From Oceanospirillaceae bacterium (GTDB lineage Bacteria; Pseudomonadota; Gammaproteobacteria; Pseudomonadales; Litoribrevibacteraceae): a stretch of DNA of 64,000 nucleotides. The DNA is taken from positions 186,001-250,000 of the forward strand of contig JADFAD010000006.1 in assembly GCA_015665455.1 (NCBI GenBank). Reading direction: 5' to 3'. Of this stretch, positions 1-10,323 are shown one piece after another (within the stretch, counting starts at the first letter, position 1; each line of letters opens with the position of its first letter). The position numbers and the translations under genes were made by a program. Under the pieces are notes generated by a model that made no database searches, was not told the DNA's origin, and was given only the letters and a program-made list of their open reading frames with translations.

Positions 1-75
1 AGCGAATTGAAACTGAAATTAAGAACCAGTGAAGACTCAAAAGGTATGGTAAGCAACGACATACCAAGCGAGTAA
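1..75 (+). CDS. 3' end of an upstream gene (partial, unidentified)
   Basis: The first frame is open from base 1 for 24 codons and ends with TAA at 73-75; the other two plus frames stop within the first 30 bases. The residues read SELKLKLRTSED then SKGMVSNDIPSE, a polar tail without a recognisable motif. The gene would be co-directional with panE and the histidine kinase. In Pseudomonas a response regulator lies at the equivalent place, so the missing partner of the kinase could be here, but this is inference from synteny only. Confidence 0.4.
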   Translation, partial: SELKLKLRTSEDSKGMVSNDIPSE

Positions 76-96
76 ACATAACAAAACAAACATGGT

Positions 97-125
97 ATGA
101 GGCCTTCGTTAAATGGCCTTTCATG
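97..125 (+). terminator. Weak hairpin between the partial gene and panE
   Basis: An imperfect inverted repeat (ATGAGGCC at 97-104 and GGCCTTTCAT at 115-124) follows the stop of the partial gene. There are only three T residues at the end, so it is at best a weak terminator or an RNA-stability hairpin. Confidence 0.3.
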
Positions 126-160
126 CTCTAAGACTAAAATCATGAGTTGGTATATACGCT

Positions 161-1069
161 TTGGAACTTAATACCTTAGATCGTTGGCATATTGCAGGCC
201 CTGGTGCCATAGGGCTCCTTTATCACTCAATGCTAGCAAGCAAAGCAGATCAACAAAATTTTGAGCGACCGCTACTAATTAATCGAAACCTGAATCTCGG
301 ATTTTCGAAGTACAGAGTTAGAGATCTATCAGGCTTCGAAAAATCCGTCACTTCAGATTGGTTTGTGGGTCAGCACAAAATTAATAAGCTGATTATCTCA
401 ACAAAAAGTTACCAGGTAATTGGCTGTATTCAGGCTCTGACACCTTACCTTACACCTAATTGCAGCATTATATTGCTCCACAACGGATTGGGCATTCAAC
501 AAGAAGCCGAAATACACTGGCCCCACTTCCAATTTTATTTTGCATCATCAACTGAAGGCGTTTGGAAAGAGTCATCAGATAAAATCATCCATGCTGGGTT
601 AGGCGCAACCGTTATTGGTCAACAAAACCTTCAAGCCCCCGACTGGTGGTCTCAAGAGTTTGCTACTCTAAGGGGATTTCAGTGGGATCAAAATATACTC
701 AACAGACTGCATTTAAAAGTTGCAATCAATTCGGCAATTAACCCACTGACAATACTCTATGAATGTCAGAATGGTTCTCTGATTGATCAAGGCTCCAAGC
801 AAGCAATGCTTTCCGCATTGTGTAAAGAAAGCAATTCAGTGTTAAGTACAGCAGGATACCCAATTTCAAATCTTGAAGAAATTGTCATTGATGTGGCCCT
901 AAAAACAGGGGCAAATTTCTCTTCGAGCTATCAAGACTGGAAAAGCAATCGTAAAACAGAGATCAACAATATGAACGGTTATATACAGGCGCTGGCTAAA
1001 AGGTATGGACTGCCTACACCAACTCATGACACAGTTATGTCAAGCCTGTTAAACAAAGCCACTATTTAG
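161..1069 (+). CDS. panE: Ketopantoate reductase family protein (PanE/ApbA-like)
   Basis: Predicted NADPH-dependent 2-dehydropantoate 2-reductase, reducing ketopantoate to pantoate for coenzyme A synthesis in the cytosol. The N terminus has a Rossmann signature GPGAIG at about residues 13-18. The C-terminal domain has the catalytic Lys/Asn pattern K-x3-N-x3-NPLT around residues 189-200 and a conserved Glu in TEINNMNGY near residue 270. The 302 aa length suits the family. The start is TTG, because the frame is closed just upstream and the ATG at 142 is out of frame; no good ribosome-binding site is seen. It is followed after 8 bp by the kinase gene, so the two are probably co-transcribed. Divergence from well-known PanE proteins leaves substrate identity less certain than family membership. 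Confidence 0.8.
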   Translation: MELNTLDRWHIAGPGAIGLLYHSMLASKADQQNFERPLLINRNLNLGFSKYRVRDLSGFEKSVTSDWFVGQHKINKLIISTKSYQVIGCIQALTPYLTPNCSIILLHNGLGIQQEAEIHWPHFQFYFASSTEGVWKESSDKIIHAGLGATVIGQQNLQAPDWWSQEFATLRGFQWDQNILNRLHLKVAINSAINPLTILYECQNGSLIDQGSKQAMLSALCKESNSVLSTAGYPISNLEEIVIDVALKTGANFSSSYQDWKSNRKTEINNMNGYIQALAKRYGLPTPTHDTVMSSLLNKATI

Positions 1070-1077
1070 CAAACATT

Positions 1078-3093
1078 ATGACCAGTAGATTAAAAAACTA
1101 TTTTTCTCATCGCAAGATCAATCAAAAACTTTTGATCATGTTGATTACTACTGGGTTAGTAACTGTCATTCTAAGCACCGTCACAACAATTAGTATTTGG
1201 CGTTTTGTCATTCACAGTCAAATCGAACCTGATTACTTCCGGAATATAAAGTTATTCACAGAAACCAGCACCAACCAAAAACAACTCAATAACATGCTTC
1301 CTGAGTTGCTCAATATTGATAAATCATCAATAAATACGCATCACATAGTGATTTTTAATGACCAAGGAAACATAAGTAGCCAAACAGGCAGAGGGACAAT
1401 AAATAATCCCCATAAGCATTTACATGAACTCTATGCAGGCTACCTACAAAAAGACCTTTTTTCCGCTGAAATTTTGGAAATCAAACTGAAGGACGGTTCA
1501 TCTTACACCCTACTTGTCGCATACCAATATAAAGCAGGGAAACTATTCACAAGCAAATTCATTTTGATGCTTATATCACTCTTACTAACCGCTGTATTAC
1601 TCATCCGAATCATTCAAATGCAAAGTAGACGATGGCTCATTGAACCCGTTTTACACCTCAAAGCTGTCACCCATCAAGTTTCCTCTCATCAAAATTACAG
1701 TGTTCGAGCTAACAAAGTTTACTATGACGAAATAGGAAACCTTGTTGATGCGTTTAATACGATGCTTAGCCAAATCCAAGCCCGTGACCACCTACTCACA
1801 GACGCAAGAGATAAAGCAAATCAAGCTCAAAAGAGAGCTGAAGTATCAACGCAAGAAATAAAGAAAACGAACTTTAGATTAGAAGAAGAAGCCAGAGTAA
1901 GATCTGCAATGGAAAGGAAACTTCTAGAGTTTCAGGACTTTCTTAATGGCATCATTAACTCCATGCCCTCAATAATGATAGCGCTAACGCCAAGATACCG
2001 AGTGACACTTTGGAACCAGCAAGCTGAAAAGTTAACTTCCATAGCGGCAGGAAAAGCAATCAATCACCGCATTGATGATTCATTCCCTTTCATGCTGTTT
2101 TACTTAGATTTGGTTCATCTAGCCAGTGAAACAGGCGAAGTACAAACAGTAAGCCAGGCTGAAATTCAAATCTCTGGCCAAACCCGCTTTTTTTCAATCA
2201 TGATTTACCCTCTAAAAGAACGAGGACTCGAAGATGTGGTCGTTAAACTGGATGACATTACAGACCAAAAACACTTACAAGAGCTTGTTGTTCAATCTGA
2301 AAAAATGATGTCTTTGGGTGGGTTAGCTGCAGGGATGGCACATGAAATTAATAACCCTCTTGGTGGTATTTTACAAAACGTACAAAACCTAACTAGACGT
2401 CTATCGGCAGGTCTACCTAAAAACCAACAAACAGCCGACCAACTTGGTCTTTCGATGACAAGCATCGAAGAGTATCTCAACACACGAGAAATCCCCAACC
2501 TCATTGATAATATAACCAGCGCGGGTCATAGAGCGGTCGATATTGTCACGAACATGCTTCAGTTCAGCCGAAATGCTGATCCAAAACTTGAGCTCTATGA
2601 TCTTAATGAACTGACTAAGCAAGCCCTACAAATAGCGAAAACAGAAACCACGTTCAGTGACTTACAATCTGAAACAGGGCTCAACATTATAGAATCGTAT
2701 GAACCAGACCTCCCATCTGTCCCGTGTATTCATAGCGAAATTGAGCAAGTTATCATTAATTTATTGAAAAACGCAGCACAAGTATTGAGTGAGTACGGAT
2801 GTAAAAATGGAACGCCCGAAATTAACCTGAGCGTTAGTCAGATAGACAATAATGCCGTTATCAGTGTAAAAGACAACGGCATAGGAATGGACACTGAAAC
2901 CAAAAAACGTGTTTTTGAACCCTTCTTTACGACAAAGGAAGTCGGCAAAGGAACAGGGTTAGGACTATCAGTATCTTATTTTATTATTTCAAGCCACCAT
3001 CATGGGGTCTTAGAGGTTCAATCAGAACCCGGTAAAGGGGCTTGTTTTGCAATAAAGCTCCCCATCCGAACGATTAATAAGACCACCAACTAA
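1078..3093 (+). CDS. Membrane sensor histidine kinase (HAMP-PAS-HisKA-HATPase)
   Basis: Two-component sensor kinase of 671 aa. Domains in order: N-terminal membrane segment (about 17-42), periplasmic loop of about 115 residues, second membrane segment (about 160-180), HAMP (about 180-235), charged coiled coil (about 235-285), PAS (about 290-395), HisKA with the phospho-acceptor His422 in the motif AGMAHEINNPLGG, and HATPase_c with the N box (NLLKNAAQVL), DNGIGMD and GKGTGLGLS. The MAHEINNPL form is typical of NtrB/DctB-like kinases. No response regulator follows it; a partner could lie upstream of the window. The gene is 8 bp after panE and 20 bp before the adenosyltransferase. The signal sensed cannot be told from sequence. 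Confidence 0.93.
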   Translation: MTSRLKNYFSHRKINQKLLIMLITTGLVTVILSTVTTISIWRFVIHSQIEPDYFRNIKLFTETSTNQKQLNNMLPELLNIDKSSINTHHIVIFNDQGNISSQTGRGTINNPHKHLHELYAGYLQKDLFSAEILEIKLKDGSSYTLLVAYQYKAGKLFTSKFILMLISLLLTAVLLIRIIQMQSRRWLIEPVLHLKAVTHQVSSHQNYSVRANKVYYDEIGNLVDAFNTMLSQIQARDHLLTDARDKANQAQKRAEVSTQEIKKTNFRLEEEARVRSAMERKLLEFQDFLNGIINSMPSIMIALTPRYRVTLWNQQAEKLTSIAAGKAINHRIDDSFPFMLFYLDLVHLASETGEVQTVSQAEIQISGQTRFFSIMIYPLKERGLEDVVVKLDDITDQKHLQELVVQSEKMMSLGGLAAGMAHEINNPLGGILQNVQNLTRRLSAGLPKNQQTADQLGLSMTSIEEYLNTREIPNLIDNITSAGHRAVDIVTNMLQFSRNADPKLELYDLNELTKQALQIAKTETTFSDLQSETGLNIIESYEPDLPSVPCIHSEIEQVIINLLKNAAQVLSEYGCKNGTPEINLSVSQIDNNAVISVKDNGIGMDTETKKRVFEPFFTTKEVGKGTGLGLSVSYFIISSHHHGVLEVQSEPGKGACFAIKLPIRTINKTTN

Positions 3094-3113
3094 ATCAATA
3101 AGTTTGAGTCCAT

Positions 3114-3665
3114 ATGTCAAATAGATTAACTAAGATCACAACCAAGACCGGCGATAAAGGAAAAACATCCATTGCTGACGGCCAAAAGCTTGATAAGTTT
3201 GATGTTCGAATTGAAGCAATTGGCGAAGTAGATGAACTTAATTCTTTAATGGGCGTGGTATATGCGGAACTGCAGGAACACCCAGCAACAAAATCATTTG
3301 GAAGTTTAGTTCTGTCCATTCAACATGACCTATTCGACTTGGGCAGTGAATTAGCCATGCCGGAACATGAAGGATTAAAACTGTCGTCGCTTGAAACATT
3401 AGAAACACATTCAAACACACTAAACCAAGAATTAGCTCCCCTCCGAGAGTTCATTCTTCCTTCTGGCAGTAAAGCAGTTGCTTATACACATCTGGCTCGA
3501 GCTGTATCCAGAAGAGCTGAGAGACAAATAGTAAAGCTTTCATCTCAAGCGGCTATTCGCCCTCTCCTATTGCAATACTTAAACCGACTTTCTGATTTAT
3601 TGTTCATTCTTGCTCGAACCATAAGCAAGCAAGACGGCCAGAAAGAAATTCTTTGGAAACGTTAA
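3114..3665 (+). CDS. Cob(I)alamin adenosyltransferase, PduO/MMAB type
   Basis: ATP:cob(I)alamin adenosyltransferase, which transfers the adenosyl group of ATP to reduced cobalamin to make adenosylcobalamin. The N terminus carries the family ATP-binding motif TKTGDKGKTS (about residues 9-18). A later helix has the conserved VSRRAER segment (about residue 139). The 183 aa length is right for the single-domain PduO type. It lies 20 bp after the kinase gene and ends at a strong bidirectional terminator, so it is the last gene of this plus-strand operon. It implies use or salvage of B12. This fits the presence, later in the window, of a B12-independent methionine synthase only as an alternative route. 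Confidence 0.93.
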   Translation: MSNRLTKITTKTGDKGKTSIADGQKLDKFDVRIEAIGEVDELNSLMGVVYAELQEHPATKSFGSLVLSIQHDLFDLGSELAMPEHEGLKLSSLETLETHSNTLNQELAPLREFILPSGSKAVAYTHLARAVSRRAERQIVKLSSQAAIRPLLLQYLNRLSDLLFILARTISKQDGQKEILWKR

Positions 3666-3681
3666 AAATATTCTAGGCATA

Positions 3682-3708
3682 AAAAAACCGCTCTAAGAGC
3701 GGTTTTTT
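3682..3708. terminator. Bidirectional rho-independent terminator
   Basis: AAAAAACCGCTCT at 3682-3694 pairs with AGAGCGGTTTTTT at 3696-3708, giving a GC-rich stem flanked by A and T runs on both sides. It lies between the convergent adenosyltransferase (+) and pnp (-) genes and can end transcription from both. Confidence 0.92.
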
Positions 3709-3723
3709 AATTCAAAGCATGTA

Positions 3724-5820
3724 TTAGCCTTGAGACTCTTCTAGATCTTTCATCGTCAGCTTAACGCGACCACGTTGATCAACATCCAAAACCTTAACCT
3801 TAACGATTTGGCCTTCAGAAAGAACATCTGAAACTTTCTCAATACGCTCGTTCTTGATTTGAGAAATATGAACCAAACCTTCTTTGCCAGGAAGGAATGC
3901 AATGAAAGCACCAAAATCAACGATCTTACTTACTTTACCGTCGTAGATTGCACCAATTTCAGCTTCAGCAGTGATTGCTTCGATACGAGCAATTGCAGCA
4001 TCAGCACCTGAACGATCATCAGCAAATACTTTGATGTTTCCGCTGTCATCGATATCAATTGAAGCACCAGTTTCTTCAGTGATAGAGCGAATAGTTGCTC
4101 CACCTTTACCAATAACTTCACGGATCTTATCAGGGTGTATTTTGATAGTTTCCATTACTGGCGCATTGTCTGAAAGTTGAGGTCTAGATTCAGCAATAAC
4201 TTTGTTCATTTCTTCAAGAATATGGATACGAGCTTCATTAGCTTGACCAAGCGCTATTTCCATAATCTCATCAGTGATACCTTGAATCTTGATATCCATC
4301 TGAAGCGCTGTAATACCTTCATCGGTACCAGCAACTTTAAAGTCCATATCACCAAGATGATCTTCATCACCTAAGATATCAGTTAGGACAGCAAAACGGT
4401 CACCTTCTTTAATCAGACCCATTGCAATACCAGCAACAGGTGCTTTCAAAGGAACACCAGCATCCATTAGTGCCAAACTAGCACCACAAACACTTGCCAT
4501 GGATGAAGAACCGTTAGATTCAGTAATTTCTGAAACAACGCGAAGTGTGTACGGGAACTCTTCTTCCGTTGGAACCATCGCCTGAATACCACGGCGAGCC
4601 AAACGACCATGACCAATTTCACGACGGCCAGGGCTACCCATACGACCACACTCACCTACAGAGTATGGAGGGAAGTTATAATGGAATAAGAACGGGTCAC
4701 GCTTATCGCCTTCTAATGCATCAAAGATCTGAGCATCACGAGCAGTACCTAGTGTCGTAGTAACGATTGCTTGAGTTTCACCACGAGTGAACAAAGCAGA
4801 ACCGTGCGTCTTAGGTAATACACCAACTTCGACAGCGATTGGACGAACTGTTTTATTATCGCGACCATCAATACGTGATTCGCCGCTTAGAACGCGCTCA
4901 CGCACAGTTGTTTTCTCTAGAGAAGCAAATGCACCAGATACTTCGGCAGCGCTTGGCTGGCCTTCTTCATCACCAGATAAAGCAGCAACAACTTCTGTAC
5001 GCAATTCAGATAGACGTCCGTAACGCTCCATCTTATCTGTAATAATGTAAGCTTCAGCGATTTGTGCGCCGAACTGACTAACCAAAGCTTCTTTTAGCTC
5101 TGTATTTTCTGCAGCAGGTACCCACTCCCAAGTAGGAGTATTTACTTCTGCAGCAAATTCTTTAACAGCTTGAATAACTTTCTGTTGTTCTTGGTGTGCG
5201 AACAAAACAGCACCAAGCATTTCATCTTCAGTTAATTCTTCTGCTTCAGACTCAACCATTAGAACGGCAGTTTCTGTTCCAGAAACAACCATGTCCAATA
5301 AAGAAGTTTCTAATTCTTCATGACCTGGGTTAAGTATGTAACCATCTTCATCAGTGAAGCCAACACGAGCAGCACCGATTGGGCCATTAAATGGAGCACC
5401 AGAGATTGCTAACGCAGCAGATGTACCGATCATTGCAGGGATATCTGCAGGCGCTTTCTTATCCGAAGACATTACAGTACAGACAACCTGTACTTCATTC
5501 TTAAAGCCTTTCGGAAACAGTGGACGTACCGGACGGTCAATCAAACGAGAAGTTAGAGTTTCAAACTCAGAAGGGCGACCTTCACGCTTTAAGTAACCGC
5601 CAGGAATACGTCCAACTGCGTAGAACTTCTCCTGATAATGAACTGATAAAGGAAAGAAATCCTGACCAGGCTTAGCTACCTTGCTTGCAACCACAGTTAC
5701 CAGAACACTAGTTTCGCCCATAGTAACCATTACAGCACCTGAAGCTTGACGCGCTACGCGGCCAGTTTCGATGGTGACTGTTTCTTTTCCGTATTGGAAT
5801 GTTTTAGTAACCGGATTCAC
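3724..5820 (-). CDS. pnp: Polynucleotide phosphorylase
   Basis: 3'-5' phosphorolytic exoribonuclease of the RNA degradosome. The 698 aa protein has two RNase PH-like domains (start [11 protein letters not shown]; second core with GxxRRE-like [11 protein letters not shown] near 395-410), a KH domain with [11 protein letters not shown] around residue 565, and a C-terminal S1 domain ([17 protein letters not shown] onward, about 620-690). The start is GTG at 5818-5820, with AAGGAT 8 bases upstream. It follows rpsO by 58 bp in the conserved rpsO-pnp arrangement and ends at the shared terminator. In enterobacteria the pnp leader is autoregulated after RNase III cleavage; no clear large hairpin is seen in this short spacer. 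Confidence 0.98.
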   Translation of the reverse strand: MNPVTKTFQYGKETVTIETGRVARQASGAVMVTMGETSVLVTVVASKVAKPGQDFFPLSVHYQEKFYAVGRIPGGYLKREGRPSEFETLTSRLIDRPVRPLFPKGFKNEVQVVCTVMSSDKKAPADIPAMIGTSAALAISGAPFNGPIGAARVGFTDEDGYILNPGHEELETSLLDMVVSGTETAVLMVESEAEELTEDEMLGAVLFAHQEQQKVIQAVKEFAAEVNTPTWEWVPAAENTELKEALVSQFGAQIAEAYIITDKMERYGRLSELRTEVVAALSGDEEGQPSAAEVSGAFASLEKTTVRERVLSGESRIDGRDNKTVRPIAVEVGVLPKTHGSALFTRGETQAIVTTTLGTARDAQIFDALEGDKRDPFLFHYNFPPYSVGECGRMGSPGRREIGHGRLARRGIQAMVPTEEEFPYTLRVVSEITESNGSSSMASVCGASLALMDAGVPLKAPVAGIAMGLIKEGDRFAVLTDILGDEDHLGDMDFKVAGTDEGITALQMDIKIQGITDEIMEIALGQANEARIHILEEMNKVIAESRPQLSDNAPVMETIKIHPDKIREVIGKGGATIRSITEETGASIDIDDSGNIKVFADDRSGADAAIARIEAITAEAEIGAIYDGKVSKIVDFGAFIAFLPGKEGLVHISQIKNERIEKVSDVLSEGQIVKVKVLDVDQRGRVKLTMKDLEESQG

Positions 5821-5878
5821 GGTTTAATATCCTTTATCTAATTAATATCAATTATTGAAGAAGTTCTCGTCGGCTATA

Positions 5879-6148
5879 TTAGCGACGTAGACCAAGACGC
5901 TTGATCACAGCAACGTAACGATCGTGATTCTTCTTGTTTAGGTAGTCCAACAGCTTACGACGCTGATTTACCATACGAATCAAACCACGACGAGAGTGGT
6001 GATCTTTATGATTCTCTTTAAAGTGAGACTGAAGACCTTCGATGTTCGCTGTTAGCAATGCAACCTGAACTTCTGGAGAACCAGTGTCGCCTTCAGATTG
6101 CTGATAGTCTTTTACGATTTGCGCTTTTTGATCTGCACTTAGTGCCAT
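5879..6148 (-). CDS. rpsO: 30S ribosomal protein S15
   Basis: Primary rRNA-binding protein of the small subunit platform, 89 aa, the standard length. Recognisable S15 segments are [29 protein letters not shown] and the C-terminal [13 protein letters not shown]. It lies between truB and pnp, the usual gammaproteobacterial order. The 106 bp upstream spacer contains a strong hairpin (6188-6208) that could take part in S15 feedback control of its own mRNA, by analogy with known rpsO leaders. Confidence 0.98.
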   Translation of the reverse strand: MALSADQKAQIVKDYQQSEGDTGSPEVQVALLTANIEGLQSHFKENHKDHHSRRGLIRMVNQRRKLLDYLNKKNHDRYVAVIKRLGLRR

Positions 6149-6187
6149 TGTTACTTACTCCAAATTAAAACATGCTTGAATGTTTTC

Positions 6188-6208
6188 AATGGCGTTAGAT
6201 ACGCCATT
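6188..6208 (-). other. Hairpin in the truB-rpsO spacer
   Basis: AATGGCGT (6188-6195) and ACGCCATT (6201-6208) form a perfect 8-bp stem with a 5-base loop in the leader of rpsO. There is no T run on either strand, so it is not a terminator. It may be a processing site or part of an S15-responsive leader structure; which one cannot be told here. Confidence 0.55.
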
Positions 6209-6254
6209 AGGAAAATCAAAGCCCGTGCATATTTACAGACCGATTCACCTCAAT

Positions 6255-7244
6255 TTAAACCTGGACTTGAGTTTCAGATTCAAATTCAGCCATGTTAACC
6301 AACCGTTTTGGCTGGACAATATGACCCGGTAACCAATTAGCCACCCCCAAAAAGAAGGGCTTACTTTTACCAGACTGCGTATTATACAGTCTTAATAGCT
6401 CTTGAGTAGGTTTTTTATCTTCAAGATTACTATCTACTTCAATTCTTTCAACTTGCTCTTTGGTTAAATTAACCTGCTGGCCTAGAAGAATTCTATTCGT
6501 TTGAAGTTCATCCAACATAACGGCCTTCATGCCGTCCAAGCCTGTATCCGAATCGATGATTGCACCGTCTCGCAACTCACTTGATTCAAGCTGTTCGATT
6601 GTCAATGCATCAGCAATATCAAAGGGCCCTGTCACAGTACGTCGTAACTCAACAACGTGAGCACCACACCCTAACGCCTCACCAATGTCTCGAACTAAAG
6701 AGCGTATGTACGTTCCTTTTGTACAGCTAACTTCAAGTTCAAGATAATCACCATCAATTTTCAACAAAGTAAGCGACTTTATCGTCACTCGTCGAGGATC
6801 AATCTCTATAATCTTCCCTTGGCGAGCCAACTTATAAAGTGGCTGACCATCTCGTTTTAACGCTGAATACATTGGCGGAACTTGATCGATAGGACCTCGA
6901 AATTCAGACAACGCCTGTTCTACTAGCATTTCTGTTATTTCTGGAACTGGACGTGTTTCAGTAACCTCACCCTCAGCATCTTCAGTAGTGGTCGTCTCAC
7001 CTAGCTTTGCTCGAGTAATATAACTTTTGTCTGCGTCCAATAAAAACTGACTAAATTTGGTCGCCTCGCCCAAACAAACAGGCAACAAGCCTGTGGCCAA
7101 TGGGTCTAGAGCACCAGTATGCCCTGCCTTTTTAGCAGTGTATAACCAACGAACTTTTTGAAGAGCCTGATTTGAAGATAAGCCTTTTGGCTTATCTAAT
7201 AAGACGATGCCATTTATTGACAACCCTTTACGCTTTCTTGCCAT
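6255..7244 (-). CDS. truB: tRNA pseudouridine(55) synthase
   Basis: Makes pseudouridine 55 in the T loop of elongator tRNAs. The 329 aa protein shows the TruB N-terminal signature [17 protein letters not shown], the catalytic-Asp motif [16 protein letters not shown] (about residue 45) and the later [12 protein letters not shown] motif (about 180). The C-terminal part after about 250 is the variable PUA-like region and extends somewhat beyond the E. coli length. It follows rbfA by 18 bp in the same operon. Confidence 0.97.
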   Translation of the reverse strand: MARKRKGLSINGIVLLDKPKGLSSNQALQKVRWLYTAKKAGHTGALDPLATGLLPVCLGEATKFSQFLLDADKSYITRAKLGETTTTEDAEGEVTETRPVPEITEMLVEQALSEFRGPIDQVPPMYSALKRDGQPLYKLARQGKIIEIDPRRVTIKSLTLLKIDGDYLELEVSCTKGTYIRSLVRDIGEALGCGAHVVELRRTVTGPFDIADALTIEQLESSELRDGAIIDSDTGLDGMKAVMLDELQTNRILLGQQVNLTKEQVERIEVDSNLEDKKPTQELLRLYNTQSGKSKPFFLGVANWLPGHIVQPKRLVNMAEFESETQVQV

Positions 7245-7262
7245 AATATATTAAAATCTTTT

Positions 7263-7667
7263 TTATTCGTCGTCTTGATCTGCACGACGAGCATCATCTT
7301 CACGAACGGCCTGTTCAATCAAAGAAGATACTTTCATACCATTTTCAAGAGTTTCATCGATGAAGAACCTTAATTCAGGCGTAATCCTTGCCCTGAAAGA
7401 CTGTCCTATCTTTGTTCTAAGAAAACCTGCAGCACTGTTTAATACTTTTAACGCATCTTTCTTAGCTTCAGATTTTGCTTCATCCGTTTGAGCCCCAAAC
7501 GCTAAAACAGTAACAAATACGTCTGCATAACCGAGGTCTCGGCTCACACGAACTTCCTGAACAGTCACCATACCTAAGCGAGGATCTTTTAACTCAAATT
7601 GAATTAGCTGAGCTAATTCTTTTTGTAAAAAGTCACCCACCCGGTCTGTACGTGCATATTCTTTCAT
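7263..7667 (-). CDS. rbfA: 30S ribosome-binding factor A
   Basis: Ribosome maturation factor that binds the 5' end region of 16S rRNA during late 30S assembly and matters in cold shock. The 134 aa protein has the RbfA core: RTDRVGDFLQKELAQLI, DPRLGMVTVQEVRVSRDL, then LRTKIGQSFRARITPELRF. The acidic tail DDARRADQDDE is usual for the family. It sits between infB and truB as in other gammaproteobacteria. Confidence 0.97.
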   Translation of the reverse strand: MKEYARTDRVGDFLQKELAQLIQFELKDPRLGMVTVQEVRVSRDLGYADVFVTVLAFGAQTDEAKSEAKKDALKVLNSAAGFLRTKIGQSFRARITPELRFFIDETLENGMKVSSLIEQAVREDDARRADQDDE

Positions 7668-7696
7668 TTTATTTACTACCTATAAAAACAAGAAAA

Positions 7697-7729
7697 GCTC
7701 GGAGTAAGGTTTCCACCTCAACACCGAGC
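7697..7729 (-). other. Hairpin in the infB-rbfA spacer
   Basis: GCTCGG (7697-7702) pairs with CCGAGC (7724-7729), with partial extension into the loop, inside the 128-bp spacer between infB and rbfA. No T run follows on the minus strand, so it probably affects mRNA processing rather than termination. Confidence 0.35.
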
Positions 7730-7795
7730 AATCCTTTCTAACTATTTAAGCGCTGTTTATTACTCTCGATATTCAAGAGCAAACAACTGAAGAAA

Positions 7796-10297
7796 TTAAA
7801 GAGTACGCTCAACCTGTACACTCTTAAATACTTCAATCTTATCGCCTGGCTTAACATCTGTGTAGTTCTTAACACCGATACCACACTCAAGGCCATTTCT
7901 AACTTCAAGAACATCATCTTTGAAGCGACGCAGAGATTCTAACTCACCTTCATAGATAACAACGTTATCACGAAGAACACGAATCTTATCATTCTTGAAG
8001 ATCGTTCCTTCAATCACCATCGAACCTGCGATTGATCCAAACTTAGGCGAACGGAATACATCACGTACTTCAGCAACACCAACGATATCTTCTCTAAACT
8101 CAGGAGCCAGTAGACCAGTTAGAGCCTGCTTAACATCATCAATGATGTTATAGATAACTGAGTAATAACGAAGATCCACTTCTTCACGTTCAATAATTTC
8201 TCTTGCTGTATTATCAGCTCGAACATTGAAGCCAAAGATAATCGCATTAGAAGCAAGCGCTAAGTTAGCATCTGTTTCGCTGATACCACCAACACCGCTG
8301 CTGATAATACGAACAGCAACTTCATCGTTAGACAAATCAAGCAATGAAGATGTGATTGCTTCCAGAGAACCACGAACATCAGTCTTCAGAACGATGTTCA
8401 ATTCGCTCACTTCACCTTTGCCCATATTCTCGAATATGTTCTCAAGCTTAGAAGCTTGTTGGCGAGCAAGTTTAACTTCACGGTATTTACCCTGACGGAA
8501 GTTAGCTACTTCACGAGCTTTCTTCTCATTTGGTACGACCATGAAATCGTCACCAGCAGCAGGTGTACCATCCAAACCAAGAATTTCTACAGGGATTGAA
8601 GGGCCTGCCTGATCAATTGGTCGACCGTTTTCATCAACCAAAGCTCGTACACGACCGAACTGTTGTCCCGCTAGAACAATGTCACCTTTCTTAAGCTGTC
8701 CGCCTTGAACAAGAACAGTAGCAACTGAACCACGCCCTTTATCTAGTTTAGACTCAACAACGATCCCTTTAGCAGGGCCTTCAGACGGTGCTTTCAATTC
8801 AAGTAATTCAGCTTGAAGTAGAACTGCATCAAGCAGCGCTTCAATACCTTCACCACTATGAGCAGAAACATTCACAAACTGAACATCACCGCCCCAATCT
8901 TCAGGAATCACATCCTTTTGAGCTAATTCATTCTTAACTCGATCAGGATCCGCACCTTCTTTATCTATCTTGTTTACAGCAACAACGATTGGCACTTCAG
9001 CCGCTCGAGCATGCTGAATTGCTTCTTCAGTTTGAGGCATCACGCCATCATCTGCCGCAACAACAAGGATTACAATATCAGTCGCTTTAGCACCACGAGC
9101 ACGCATAGCAGTAAACGCTGCGTGTCCTGGTGTATCTAGGAAACTGATCATGCCATGACCTGTTTCTACGTGGTAAGCACCAATGTGCTGAGTAATACCA
9201 CCAGACTCACCTTCCGTTACTGTCGCTGAACGAATGTAATCAAGTAAAGAGGTCTTACCGTGATCAACGTGACCCATGACCGTTACGACAGGCGCACGAG
9301 TTGACTCTTCCGTTGAATAATTTACATTTTCAGCGATTGCAAATTCAACTTCATTATCACGAAGCATTTTGAAGGTATGACCCATATCTTCAACAATCAG
9401 CTGAGCGGTGGCTTGATCAAGAACCTCGTTGATCGTTACCATTGATCCCATTGTGAACATGACTTTAATTACCTCAGCTGCCTTAACAGACATTTTCTGA
9501 GCTAATTCACCAACGGTAATGGTTTCGCCAACACTTACTTCACGAACAATTTTAGCTGTTGGCTTAGCAAACCCATGCTTATTGGAATCTTTGTTACGCT
9601 TCTTCTTTGGTCTACGAATTCGACGTGAATCACCGTATTCATCATCCAATTTAATGCGACTAGAACCGCCCTTCTTCTTATGTTCAGGACGCTTATTATC
9701 CTCTGCTGCACCAGCCTTCTTTTTAGCTGGTTGCGGGGATGCGGCTTGCTTAGTATGCACTTTTTTAGGTTTTTCCTTTTTGTCAGAGCCTTTAGGTTTA
9801 GCTTCAGGAGCCGCCTTTTGCTCTGGTTTAGGTTGCTCTTGCTTAGGCGCTGCTTCTTTTACTGGCTCTACAGCTTTTACCGGCTCAACAACCTTTTCCT
9901 CAACAACTGGTGTTTCAACAACCGGAGCTTCAACTGCAGGTGCAGTCTCAACTGGAGCTGTTTCAACTACCGCTTCCTGAGGCTCATCTTTAGCTTCTGT
10001 AGGAGTTTTTTGAACGTAAGTTCGTTTCTTTCGAACCTCTACGTTAACTGTTTTACCACGACCAGCCGGAGCTTTGATCGTTGATTTAGTTTTACGCTGC
10101 AATGTAATCTTTTTTGGTGAATCGTCATTATCACCATGACTACGCTTTAGGTGGTCAAGTAAAGATTGCTTCTCAGTTTCAGTTACCTGATCCGACTCTG
10201 AGTTTTGCGACAAGCCCGCGCCTTTCATTTGAGAAAGCAGCTTATCGGTTGGTACACCAACCACTTCGGCCAACTGTTTTACTGTCAATTCTGCCAT
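7796..10297 (-). CDS. infB: Translation initiation factor IF-2
   Basis: GTPase that recruits fMet-tRNA to the 30S subunit and promotes subunit joining. The 833 aa protein begins with an IF2N domain ([16 protein letters not shown]). A long Lys/Glu/Pro/Ala-rich linker (about 60-235) follows, then a second IF2N module. The G domain begins near residue 340 with GHVDHGKTS, followed by DTPGHAAF and NKID. The end holds the C-terminal domains II-IV. The linker is low-complexity, as is usual and variable in gammaproteobacterial IF-2. An AAGGAG sits about 12 bases before the start. It follows nusA by 26 bp. Confidence 0.98.
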   Translation of the reverse strand: MAELTVKQLAEVVGVPTDKLLSQMKGAGLSQNSESDQVTETEKQSLLDHLKRSHGDNDDSPKKITLQRKTKSTIKAPAGRGKTVNVEVRKKRTYVQKTPTEAKDEPQEAVVETAPVETAPAVEAPVVETPVVEEKVVEPVKAVEPVKEAAPKQEQPKPEQKAAPEAKPKGSDKKEKPKKVHTKQAASPQPAKKKAGAAEDNKRPEHKKKGGSSRIKLDDEYGDSRRIRRPKKKRNKDSNKHGFAKPTAKIVREVSVGETITVGELAQKMSVKAAEVIKVMFTMGSMVTINEVLDQATAQLIVEDMGHTFKMLRDNEVEFAIAENVNYSTEESTRAPVVTVMGHVDHGKTSLLDYIRSATVTEGESGGITQHIGAYHVETGHGMISFLDTPGHAAFTAMRARGAKATDIVILVVAADDGVMPQTEEAIQHARAAEVPIVVAVNKIDKEGADPDRVKNELAQKDVIPEDWGGDVQFVNVSAHSGEGIEALLDAVLLQAELLELKAPSEGPAKGIVVESKLDKGRGSVATVLVQGGQLKKGDIVLAGQQFGRVRALVDENGRPIDQAGPSIPVEILGLDGTPAAGDDFMVVPNEKKAREVANFRQGKYREVKLARQQASKLENIFENMGKGEVSELNIVLKTDVRGSLEAITSSLLDLSNDEVAVRIISSGVGGISETDANLALASNAIIFGFNVRADNTAREIIEREEVDLRYYSVIYNIIDDVKQALTGLLAPEFREDIVGVAEVRDVFRSPKFGSIAGSMVIEGTIFKNDKIRVLRDNVVIYEGELESLRRFKDDVLEVRNGLECGIGVKNYTDVKPGDKIEVFKSVQVERTL

Positions 10298-10323
10298 AGC
10301 TTGGTATTACTCCTTCGTAAGCC

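Noticed and set aside
9519-9980. Long plus-strand frame opposite infB
   Set aside because: Its low-complexity Ser/Thr/Gly content mirrors the Lys/Glu/Pro linker of IF-2 on the other strand; there is no ribosome-binding site or family match.
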